NCBI RefSeq assembly: GCF_900101625.1
Contig: NZ_FMYZ01000005.1
Location: 186,001 to 250,000 of the forward strand
DNA length: 64,000 nucleotides
Reading direction: 5' to 3'
Origin: Cupriavidus sp. YR651
Lineage (GTDB): Bacteria > Pseudomonadota > Gammaproteobacteria > Burkholderiales > Burkholderiaceae
Shown: in pieces, positions 51,404-59,325 of the stretch
Position numbering within the stretch: the stretch's first letter is position 1
Layout: the number at the start of each line of letters is the position of its first letter
Translations under genes and position numbers: made by a program
The notes under the pieces: model-generated
Database searches by the model: none
Told to the model about the DNA's origin: nothing
The model's input: the letters and a program-made list of their open reading frames with translations, nothing else

Positions 51404-52819
51404 CTAAGGGAGCTGAACGGATCTGGGCTCCAGGAACTCCTCCAGCCCATGCACGCCGCCTTCCCGCCCAACGCCGGACATACCGAAACCGCCAAACGGT
51501 GCCGCCGGGTTGAAGCGGGCGCCATTGACGTCCACCTGCCCTGCCCGCAGCCCGTTGGCGACTACTTCGCCGGCGTTGTCATCGGCAGCCCAGACCGTGG
51601 CGGCCAGCCCGTAGCGCGTGCCGTTGGCCAGCGCGATCGCCTCGTCGACGCTGTCGTAGCACAGCACCGCCAGCACCGGCCCGAAGACTTCCTCCTGGGC
51701 CAGCCGGCTGTCTGGTGCGACGTTGCCGTAGATGGTCGGCGCGACGAAGTAGCCGGTCGCCGGCACAGGTGCGTCGGCACCGCCGGCGATCCGGTCGAAG
51801 CCGGCCTCTTCCGCTGCCGCGATATGTGCCTGCACGCGCTGACGCTGCAGCGCCGACAGCAAGGGGCCGATTCGGGTTTCGCCATCGGCGGGGTCACCGA
51901 GCTTCATCGCCGCGACAGCTTCCGCCAACAGTTGCCGGCAGCGCGGATAGTCCTCGCGTGCAACGATCAGCCGGGTTGTGGCGCTGCAGGTCTGCCCCGA
52001 ATTGAGGAAACAGGAACTGATCGTCGCCTTGACAGCCCTGGCGAGATCCGCGCCCGGCAGCACGACGGCCGCCGACTTCCCGCCCAGCTCCATCGACACG
52101 CGCTTCATGTCGCCGCCTGCCTGCGCGGCGACTTTGCGGCCGACCGCCGTGGAGCCGGTGAACGACACCATGTGGATGTCGGGATGCGAAACCAGCGCCT
52201 CACCGACCGCAGCGCCACCCAGCACGAGATTGAGGACGCCCGGCGGGAGCTTCGCTTGCTCGCAAGCGACCATCAGCCGTTCCGTGACGGCGGGCGCCAA
52301 CTCTGACGGCTTCAGGACCACCGTGCAGCCGGCCAGCAACGCAGGCGCCAGCTTGGCAGTGATCTGGTGCAACGGGTAGTTCCACGGCGTAATGGCGGCC
52401 ACCACACCAACCGGTGCCAGCGTCACGCGGGAATTACCGATGGTCCGGACGAAGGCGAACGTATCGGCCAGCGCTGCCGTGGCGCGCCACGCGGCGATCG
52501 GCGCATCGACCTGGATGCGGCGCGACAGCTTCTGCGGCATGCCAACTTCGCGCGATATCTCATGGGCAAGCTCCGCTGCGCAGCCTTCCAGCGCATCGGC
52601 CAGCGCATGCAGATACGGCGCTCGCCCGCCTGCGCCCAACGCTTGCCAGTCTGGCTGCGCCCGCACTGCCGCCGCGACGGCTTCCGTCACATCGTCCGTG
52701 GTGCCGAGACGGACCTCGGCCAATGGGGCTTCGGTCGCCGAATCGTAGACGCGGATGGATTCGCCACCTCGCATCGGGCGACGTGCGCCGTCTATGTAGT
52801 GTTGGGTCAACTGCTTCAC
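51404..52819 (-). CDS. NAD-dependent aldehyde dehydrogenase
   Basis: A 471-residue dehydrogenase starting at GTG 52819 with GGAG before it and overlapping the upstream crotonase stop by four bases. Catalytic Glu in MELGGKSAAVV, Cys in NSGQTCSATTR, cofactor motif SFTGSTAVGRKVA, and late EEVFGPVLAVLCY. Resembles vanillin/benzaldehyde-type dehydrogenases in length and context. It would oxidise an aldehyde such as vanillin or p-hydroxybenzaldehyde if the operon cleaves hydroxycinnamoyl-CoA. Confidence 0.9.
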   Translation of the reverse strand: MKQLTQHYIDGARRPMRGGESIRVYDSATEAPLAEVRLGTTDDVTEAVAAAVRAQPDWQALGAGGRAPYLHALADALEGCAAELAHEISREVGMPQKLSRRIQVDAPIAAWRATAALADTFAFVRTIGNSRVTLAPVGVVAAITPWNYPLHQITAKLAPALLAGCTVVLKPSELAPAVTERLMVACEQAKLPPGVLNLVLGGAAVGEALVSHPDIHMVSFTGSTAVGRKVAAQAGGDMKRVSMELGGKSAAVVLPGADLARAVKATISSCFLNSGQTCSATTRLIVAREDYPRCRQLLAEAVAAMKLGDPADGETRIGPLLSALQRQRVQAHIAAAEEAGFDRIAGGADAPVPATGYFVAPTIYGNVAPDSRLAQEEVFGPVLAVLCYDSVDEAIALANGTRYGLAATVWAADDNAGEVVANGLRAGQVDVNGARFNPAAPFGGFGMSGVGREGGVHGLEEFLEPRSVQLP

Positions 52820-53586
52820 TGCGACTCCCTTGTCTTGCGTTGATCGAGGAACGCAGCCATCACGCGCTGCGGTTCGCCGTCGGCATAGCATTCGAGCTGC
52901 GCCCGGATGCCGGCGACACAGGCCTCATCAAAACCCGGCTGCGTCATGGCGCGAAGGCGCTGTTTGGACAGGCGCACGGCGGTCGGCGGCAGCGCCGCGA
53001 GCGACCTGGCCTGTGCGAGCGCCTGCGTCATCAGTTCGGTCTCGCCGCACAGCGCCGTCACCAGACCAATGTCGAAGGCGCGCTGGCCACTGACCAGTTC
53101 GCCCGATAGCGACATCTGCACGTTATGCGTGTGCCCCACGTGCAGCGTCATCAGATAGGACCCGACGATGCTCGCCAGGCCTGCCTTGACCTCCGGCTGT
53201 CCCCAGCGGCTATCCGCCGTTGTCAGGCGCCAGTCGGCGCACAGCGCCAACTGGAAGCCCGCGCCGGCAGCCACGCCCCGCACCGCGGCCACACAGGGCT
53301 TGTCCAGGTCGCGGACGGCCTGGTACATCGCCCGCTGCCGGTTCAGCCAGGGCACGAGCTGCTGCCAGGTCACGGTGGCCGCCTCATCGAGGTCCTGCCC
53401 GGCGCAAAACGCCCGCTCGCCGGCACCGGTCAGCATGACGGCGCGCACGGACGGTTCGGCGTTGAGCCGGCCCAGCGCTTCGATCAGCTCGCCGCGCAGG
53501 GCATCGTTGACCGCGTTCATGCGGGTCGGGCGATTTAGCGTGACGATGGCGATCTCGCCATCCTGTTCGACACGTACAGCTTCCAT
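52816..53586 (-). CDS. Enoyl-CoA hydratase/isomerase-family protein
   Basis: A 256-residue crotonase. Motifs: VMLTGAGERAFCAGQDLDEA, VRGVAAGAGFQLALCADWRL and WGQPEVKAGLASIVGSYLM, where the Glu after Gln-Pro is the catalytic residue. It lies between the CoA-ligase gene (gap of three bases) and the aldehyde dehydrogenase (overlap of four), so expression is tightly coupled. Probably handles the acyl-CoA made by the ligase; hydratase versus hydratase-lyase cannot be decided. Confidence 0.9.
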   Translation of the reverse strand: MEAVRVEQDGEIAIVTLNRPTRMNAVNDALRGELIEALGRLNAEPSVRAVMLTGAGERAFCAGQDLDEAATVTWQQLVPWLNRQRAMYQAVRDLDKPCVAAVRGVAAGAGFQLALCADWRLTTADSRWGQPEVKAGLASIVGSYLMTLHVGHTHNVQMSLSGELVSGQRAFDIGLVTALCGETELMTQALAQARSLAALPPTAVRLSKQRLRAMTQPGFDEACVAGIRAQLECYADGEPQRVMAAFLDQRKTRESQ

Positions 53587-53589
53587 GCT

Positions 53590-55686
53590 TCAACTCCCCT
53601 TGAGTTCCACCACGGCATCGACCGCCATGACGCCTTTGCCGGCCGCCATCACCATCAGCGGATTGATGTCGACCGATGCCAGCGCAGTTCGATGACGCAA
53701 TGCCCAATCGCCGAGCGCGACCGCCGACGACGCCAGCGCCTCCAGGTCGAGCGCCGGGATGTCGCGATAGCCGTCGAACAGCGGTGCCAGGCGCAGCCGC
53801 GCGCAGGCTGCCTTGACGTCTTGCGCCGTGAACGGCGCGAGCAGTGTCACGACGTCCTTGCGGAGTTCGAGCAGCGTGCCTCCCTCCCCGATCATGACCA
53901 GCGGCCCGAACACCGGATCGACCGAGACGCCCAGCGCAAACTCATGCTGGCCCTTGACCATCGCCGCCACGACCACCCGTGGCAATGCCACGCCCAACCG
54001 CTGCAGTGTGTCGAGGCAGGCCCGCGTCGCGCGGGCCACGCTCGCGGCATCGGTGAGTCGAAGGTGCACGAGGCCATGCTCGCTCTTGTGCGGGACCTCC
54101 GCCGCGCAACCCTTGACCACCACCGGCACCCCGCCGAGCGCGTCGAACGCCATCACTGCCGCATCCACGCTGTCGCATAGCCGGTGCGGCACGGTCGGTA
54201 CGCCGGCTTCCGCGAGCAAGGCCAGGCTATGGACTTCATCCTGCAGGCCGCTGCCGTCGAGCTGCTGGGCGTCGGGGCAGACCGGCGCCGTCGCCGGTGC
54301 CGCCTCGGCCAGCCGATGATGCGCGGCGTATTGCGCCAGCGCGGCAATGGCATCGGCTTCAGTGACGAATGCGGGCACGCCGTGTCGCACAAAGACCTCG
54401 CGGACCGACTGTTGCGGCGCGCTGGTCACCAACGGCTTGGCCTGGCTCGCGCTGAAGGCGGCGGCGTCGCGCGCCAGTGCCTCGACGTCGTAGCCGGGAC
54501 CTGCCACCGGAATGCCGACCATCACCATGTCGGCCTGCGGATCGGCGCCCAGCGCCTGGAGCACGCGCGGAAACATGTCGCCCTTGCCCAGCAGCGCCGC
54601 GGTCATGTCGAGCGGATTGCTGGCCGTGCCGAACTCGGGCAGGATCGCGCCCAGTTCGCGCAGCGTTGCGGGCTGAAGTTCGGTCAGCGGCAGATCGTGC
54701 CGTTCGGCCAGGTCGGCCGCCATCACACCTACCGCGCCGCTATGGCTCATCACGACCGTGCGGCCCTGCCCCGGGGCGCGCTGCTGCAAATACAGCGGCA
54801 CCGCGCGGACCAGTTCGCCGATGTCGCGCGCACGCCAGATGCCGTGACGGGCCAGGAACGCATCGATCGCGGCGTCGTTGCCGACCAGCGCACCGGTATG
54901 CGAGGCAGCCGCCTTTGCACCCCGCTGGCTGTTGCCGGCCTTGATCGCCACGATGCTCGCGCCACGCGCTCGGGCCACCTCCGCCGCGCGGGCGAGCTGG
55001 GCAGGGTCGGACACCGATTCGAGGTAGACCAGGATCAGCCGCACCTCAGGGTCCGCCGCCACGGCCGCGATCATCGCGCAGGCGTCGAGATCGGCGTCGT
55101 TGCCGGTCGCTACCAGGTAGCGCACGCCGTAGCCGGCCTGGCGCAGCAACGCATAGGGCATGACGCTCGCCGCGCCGCTCTGGCTGATGATCGCGATCGG
55201 GCCGTCCTGGGGTGCCACCTCCATGAACATGGTCGAGAAATTGAGCACCGCTCCGCTGGCAAAGTTGGCCGTGCCTTGCGCGTTCGGCCCCACCAGCCGC
55301 ATGCCGCTGTCTTTGGCCGCCGCCACCAGTTCCTGCTGCCGCTGGCGTCCCGCATCGCCCGTTTCGGCGAAACCGGATGCCATGATGACGGCCGCCTTGA
55401 CGCCGGCGGCGCCGCACTGACGCACCTGTTCAAGCGTGGCATCGCCGGACACGGCAATCACCACGGCGTCCGGCGCCTTGCCGATCGCACCGAGATCGGG
55501 GTACGCACGATAGCCCTGGATGACCTCGCGCCCCGGGTTGACCGGAAACACCTCGCCCGTGTACCCGAAGGTGCGCATGTAGTGGATCGGCCGTCCGCCT
55601 ACCTTGTTGGGGTTGTCCGAGGCGCCGATCACGGCCACCGAGGCCGGCGAGAACAGGGCGTGGAAGGTTGCAGTGGTCTCAGTCAA
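53590..55686 (-). CDS. ADP-forming acyl-CoA synthetase (acetate-CoA ligase family)
   Basis: A 698-residue fused alpha-beta NDP-forming CoA ligase. The N-terminal CoA-binding domain shows SPASVAVIGASDNPNKVGGR; the phosphorylated catalytic histidine sits in AASHTGALVGND; the C-terminal ATP-grasp half has VVVKGCAAEVPHKSEHGLV and a INPLMVMAAGKG end. Start taken at TTG 55686 with GGGAG before it, overlapping the Bug gene by eight bases; no ATG is well placed. This layout matches FerA-type feruloyl-CoA synthetases as well as pimeloyl/acetyl ligases. Context favours an aromatic or phenylpropanoid acid. Confidence 0.88.
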   Translation of the reverse strand: MTETTATFHALFSPASVAVIGASDNPNKVGGRPIHYMRTFGYTGEVFPVNPGREVIQGYRAYPDLGAIGKAPDAVVIAVSGDATLEQVRQCGAAGVKAAVIMASGFAETGDAGRQRQQELVAAAKDSGMRLVGPNAQGTANFASGAVLNFSTMFMEVAPQDGPIAIISQSGAASVMPYALLRQAGYGVRYLVATGNDADLDACAMIAAVAADPEVRLILVYLESVSDPAQLARAAEVARARGASIVAIKAGNSQRGAKAAASHTGALVGNDAAIDAFLARHGIWRARDIGELVRAVPLYLQQRAPGQGRTVVMSHSGAVGVMAADLAERHDLPLTELQPATLRELGAILPEFGTASNPLDMTAALLGKGDMFPRVLQALGADPQADMVMVGIPVAGPGYDVEALARDAAAFSASQAKPLVTSAPQQSVREVFVRHGVPAFVTEADAIAALAQYAAHHRLAEAAPATAPVCPDAQQLDGSGLQDEVHSLALLAEAGVPTVPHRLCDSVDAAVMAFDALGGVPVVVKGCAAEVPHKSEHGLVHLRLTDAASVARATRACLDTLQRLGVALPRVVVAAMVKGQHEFALGVSVDPVFGPLVMIGEGGTLLELRKDVVTLLAPFTAQDVKAACARLRLAPLFDGYRDIPALDLEALASSAVALGDWALRHRTALASVDINPLMVMAAGKGVMAVDAVVELKGS

Positions 55687-56683
55687 GGCTCGCTCCCGAT
55701 GCCTTGACCACCGGCGACCACTTGCCCGCGTCATGCTGGATCAGCCTGGAGAAGTCGGCGGGCGTACCCGGCAGCGGCCGGGCACCCAGCGCGGCAAGCT
55801 GTTTCTGCACGTCTGCCAGCGCGAGCACGGCCTGCAGTTCGCTGTTCAGGCGGCGGATCACGTCTGGCGTGGTTCCTTTCGGTGCCGACAGGCCGAACCA
55901 GATCGTCACGTCGAAGCCCGGCAGGCCGGCCTCGGCAATCGTCGGCACCTTGGGCAGCGCTTCCGAACGGGTCGCGCCGGTCACGCCTAGCGCCTTGACC
56001 TTGCCCGCGTTGATGTACTGCCCCTGGCTCGACACCGTGTCGAACATCATCGAGATGCGTCCGCCAAGCAGATCCGTGAACGCCGCGGCCGAGCCCTTGT
56101 ACGGCACATGGACGATATCAATGCCGGCCATCGACTTGAACAGTTCGCCGGACAGATGGTTGGAGCTCCCGTTGCCAGCCGAACCGAACGTCAGCGTGCC
56201 CGGCTTCTGCTTTGCCAGCGCGATCAGTTCCCTGATGTTGCCGACCGGCAGGTTGTTCGGCACGACCAGCACGTTGACCGTGGAGGCCACCGAGCCTACG
56301 GCATCGAACGACTTGAGGGGGTCCACCTTCAGCGAGCGGTAGAGCCACGGGTTGATCGCCATGGTGCCGGTGGTGGAGAAGAAGAGCGTATAGCCGTCGG
56401 GTGCCGCCTGCGCGGCGGCTTCGGTGGCGATGGTGCCGCCAGCGCCGCCGCGGTTATCGACCAGCACCGGCTGTCCAAGCTGCTGCGACAATTGCTGGCC
56501 GATCAGTCGCGCCATCGCGTCAGTGGGCCCGCCGGCCGGAAACGGCACGACCAGGCGGATCGGTTTGGCGGGATAGCCGGTCGAGGCGGCAGCGGCGGCA
56601 CTGAAGGCGGCCGGGGTGGCAGCAACCAGCAAGGCGCATAACGGTCGCCGGAATGCGCGAAGCACAGCGGAAAGGCACGGCAT
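55679..56683 (-). CDS. Bug/TctC-family periplasmic solute-binding protein
   Basis: A 334-residue receptor with a long signal peptide (AFSAAAAAS) and the Bug motif YPAKPIRLVVPFPAGGPTDA, VDNRGGAGG and DGYTLFFSTT. First gene of the CoA-ligase operon and divergent from a LysR regulator. It likely binds the acid substrate of the ligase. The GTG-start LysR lies 127 bases away across a region with GATATC repeats. Confidence 0.92.
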   Translation of the reverse strand: MPCLSAVLRAFRRPLCALLVAATPAAFSAAAAASTGYPAKPIRLVVPFPAGGPTDAMARLIGQQLSQQLGQPVLVDNRGGAGGTIATEAAAQAAPDGYTLFFSTTGTMAINPWLYRSLKVDPLKSFDAVGSVASTVNVLVVPNNLPVGNIRELIALAKQKPGTLTFGSAGNGSSNHLSGELFKSMAGIDIVHVPYKGSAAAFTDLLGGRISMMFDTVSSQGQYINAGKVKALGVTGATRSEALPKVPTIAEAGLPGFDVTIWFGLSAPKGTTPDVIRRLNSELQAVLALADVQKQLAALGARPLPGTPADFSRLIQHDAGKWSPVVKASGASLD

Positions 56684-56774
56684 GTTGTCTCCAGATGTTG
56701 CGTAGGCCCTCTCTACAGGGAGGGATGCCCTCAGTGTATGGAGTCCCTAGCCAACTCAAAAGAGTAGAATCATC

Positions 56775-56787
56775 GATATCTGATATC
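56775..56787. promoter_or_regulatory. GATATC-T-GATATC operator in LysR/Bug gap
   Basis: Two self-complementary GATATC units flank a T. A wider dyad, GTAGA (56764) and TCTAC (56786), encloses them. The site lies 24-47 bases before the LysR start and 92 before the Bug start, fitting shared control. Confidence 0.5.
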
Positions 56788-56810
56788 TACTTTTTGGATG
56801 GAGCGCCAGC

Positions 56811-57719
56811 GTGAACCTGAAACAGCTCGAAACCGTGGCGTTGGTGGCACAAGTGGGCTCGCTGTCACGTGCGGCACGCTCGCAAGGGATTGCCCAGTCA
56901 CTGGTAAGCCGTGCGATTGCCCAGATCGAGGCGGAATGGGGCGACCGACTGTTCGAACGAACCGGCCGGGGCGTGGTGTTGTCGGAATTCGGCCAGCGAA
57001 TCTTCCCGCATGTCCAGTTGCTGCTGGCCCAGTCGGCACGGCTGCGCGACGAGGTCAAGGATGCGGCGGGCGTCCCGTTCGGGCAGGTAAGAATCGGCGT
57101 GCTGCCGTCAATGGCGCCACGCCTGATCCCGGCGCTGTTCGAGGACCTGCGCGCCACGGCGCCAGGTGTCCGCCTCCGCGTGGCCGAAGGCTTTAGCGGA
57201 CAACTCGACGAGGAACTGGAATCGGGCCATCTGGACCTCGCGGTCATCAATCGCTATGGTCCCGGGCCCCGCCAGGGAGAGGACGTGCTTGCGGAGGTCG
57301 CCACTTACCTGATTTGCACGCCCGGGCATCCGCTCGCCGGTGTGCCGACGGTGTCGTTCCGCAAGCTCGATGGCGCGCCGCTCGTCCTGCCGCCGGCTCC
57401 CAACGGTCTGCGATCGATTCTCGACCAGCACGCGCGTCAACTCGGCATCTCACTGGATGTGCCGCTGGAAGTCGAATCGCTGAATACGATGAAGGAGGTA
57501 GCGCTTTCGGGGAGCGCGTTGACGATACTTCCGATCCTCGCGGTCGATAGCGAAGTTGCCGCCGGACGTCTATGCGCCGTCGAGATTGTCGACCCGCGCT
57601 TGCCGCGGACCATTGCCATGGGCGTCACGCGCCATCATCCATTGTCCCGGGCAGCACGACTCGTTCTTTCTCGCCTTCATGACCTGGTGCCTGAAGTCGC
57701 AAGGAGCGGTACTGCCTAG
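56811..57719 (+). CDS. LysR-family transcriptional regulator (GTG start)
   Basis: A 302-residue regulator: MNLKQLETVALVAQVGSLSR, winged helix AARSQGIAQSLVSRAIAQIE, effector half with VRIGVLPSMAPRLIPALF and MKEVALSGSALTILPILAV. Start is GTG at 56811 after GGAGCG. Divergent from the Bug-CoA ligase-crotonase-aldehyde dehydrogenase operon, its probable target. The effector may be an aromatic acyl-CoA or acid. Confidence 0.9.
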   Translation: MNLKQLETVALVAQVGSLSRAARSQGIAQSLVSRAIAQIEAEWGDRLFERTGRGVVLSEFGQRIFPHVQLLLAQSARLRDEVKDAAGVPFGQVRIGVLPSMAPRLIPALFEDLRATAPGVRLRVAEGFSGQLDEELESGHLDLAVINRYGPGPRQGEDVLAEVATYLICTPGHPLAGVPTVSFRKLDGAPLVLPPAPNGLRSILDQHARQLGISLDVPLEVESLNTMKEVALSGSALTILPILAVDSEVAAGRLCAVEIVDPRLPRTIAMGVTRHHPLSRAARLVLSRLHDLVPEVARSGTA

Positions 57720-57933
57720 TTGGACTCTGCATGGCATCCGCGCGATGACTGCGACCCTATTTTCGATGAAACGCGGACCGGCAAGGTTTCGCGCTGCTGA
57801 GCCAGCCGCCGAGACCATTCTGCAGCGTAGAGCCGTCCTGGATCGCCAAGCGTCAGATGGCAGAGAAGGGGCGGGAAGCGACCATCACCGCTGCCCGCGC
57901 CCCAGTTGACCGAGTTCGGCCAGTCACCGCCGT

Positions 57934-59325
57934 TCACTGACCAAGTGCGGTAACCAAACTCACCTCACTATGAAGTTGCTGTACCTCGGCAATGGATAGT
58001 GCATTCTCTGCTTCAAGCAGCGATCGCTGGACCTGAAGGGTGTCAATAAATGCTGACTCCCCCGCGCGCCAGGATTGGTTGATCTGCTCATACGCGGCGC
58101 GTGCGCTAATGGCTGACTTGCGCAGGCGCGCGACACGATCCCGATTCCTGGCCGTTGCCGCGATAGCACCCTCAACGTCGTTGACCGCCATCAGCACGGT
58201 CGACCGATAGCGCTGTAGCGCCTGCTCCGCTTCGGCCTGACGCAGCAGGACGTTGCTGCGCCGGCGTCCACCGTCGAAGATCGGCGCAGTGGCGCCGGCA
58301 CCAAAGGCCCACGCCAGGGAACGCGCGAGTCCGGCACCAGAGAGGCCGTCCGCCGCCGCACCAATGAAGCCAGCCAGTTGCAGATGCGGCAGCAACTCTG
58401 CCCGCGCCACACCCACACGCGCGTAGGCCGCTACCACGGCAGCCTCCGCCGCCTTCACGTCCGGACGCTGCCGCAGCAGATCGGCAGGCGTGCCGACCCC
58501 TGACGGCGCCTTCCAGTGTGGCATTGCCGCCAGGGCATCCATCTGCGCATAGACGTCCTGTGGGCCGGAAGCCGTCAGTATCGACAGACGATGCAGGGCA
58601 TTCTGCCGCTCGAGTTCGAGAACGGGGAGTTCCGCAAGCGTTGCTTCCGCCTGGGCATCTGCACGGTCCACATCGGCAACAGGGATAGCACCGGCATCGA
58701 ACAACTGCCTTGTGAGCCGTGCTGTCTCCGTCTGACTTCGCGCATTGTCGCCAACCAATGACAGACGATGCTCCAGACTACGCGCCGTCAGGTAGGTCCG
58801 CACCACCTCGCTCGTGATGGCCAGCCTGACTGCGCTGACCATCTCGGTCGCCGACAGGACGTCCGCTTCTGCGGCCGCCACGTTCTGACGAATGTGGCCG
58901 AACAGATCCACTTCCCATGACGCACCCAGCCCACCCTCGAAGTTGTTGTTGACGTTGGCGATGCCGGAGCTTGCCTGCGAATCGGACTGGCGTCGTCGAC
59001 CGGCGCTTGCGCTCAAGTCAACCTGGGGCAAGCCGGCGGACGATGCCCCAAGGCGAATGGCTCTGGCTGCATCGATGCGCGAGACTGCCAGCTTCAACTC
59101 GAGGTTCCCGGATTGCGCCGCATCGACCAGTTGATTCAACACTGGATCGTTGAAGCGTTGCCACCAGTTCGCCATGTCCGGCACGGCGCCAGCCTGCGCC
59201 AGCGACTCGTTGACATAGTTGCTGGCCAGCGGCAAAGGCGTTGGCGTGATCGCCTCCGGTGTCGCGCATGCCGCCAGCAACACACCACTGGCGGCGAGCG
59301 CCGAGATCAATCGTATGAATCTCAT
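57934..59325 (-). CDS. RND-family outer-membrane channel lipoprotein (OprM/NodT-type)
   Basis: A 463-residue TolC-like channel. Lipoprotein signal LLAACATP, then two repeats of the efflux-channel domain: NWWQRFNDPVLNQLVDAAQSG and TPADLLRQRPDVKAAEAAVV, the latter opening the second half. The ATG overlaps the RND permease stop by four bases (59322-59325). It completes the adaptor-pump-channel operon for export across both membranes. Intergenic distance to the convergent LysR gene is 214 bases and holds no clear gene. Confidence 0.92.
   Translation of the reverse strand: MRFIRLISALAASGVLLAACATPEAITPTPLPLASNYVNESLAQAGAVPDMANWWQRFNDPVLNQLVDAAQSGNLELKLAVSRIDAARAIRLGASSAGLPQVDLSASAGRRRQSDSQASSGIANVNNNFEGGLGASWEVDLFGHIRQNVAAAEADVLSATEMVSAVRLAITSEVVRTYLTARSLEHRLSLVGDNARSQTETARLTRQLFDAGAIPVADVDRADAQAEATLAELPVLELERQNALHRLSILTASGPQDVYAQMDALAAMPHWKAPSGVGTPADLLRQRPDVKAAEAAVVAAYARVGVARAELLPHLQLAGFIGAAADGLSGAGLARSLAWAFGAGATAPIFDGGRRRSNVLLRQAEAEQALQRYRSTVLMAVNDVEGAIAATARNRDRVARLRKSAISARAAYEQINQSWRAGESAFIDTLQVQRSLLEAENALSIAEVQQLHSEVSLVTALGQ

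Noticed and set aside
54184-55707. 507-codon open frame opposite the ADP-forming CoA ligase
   Set aside because: Arg/His/Gly-rich composition typical of antisense frames in GC-rich genes; the minus-strand ligase has all expected motifs.
57720-57933. Possible gene between LysR and the efflux channel
   Set aside because: Only short frames without motifs are present. The region looks like plain intergenic sequence between convergent genes.
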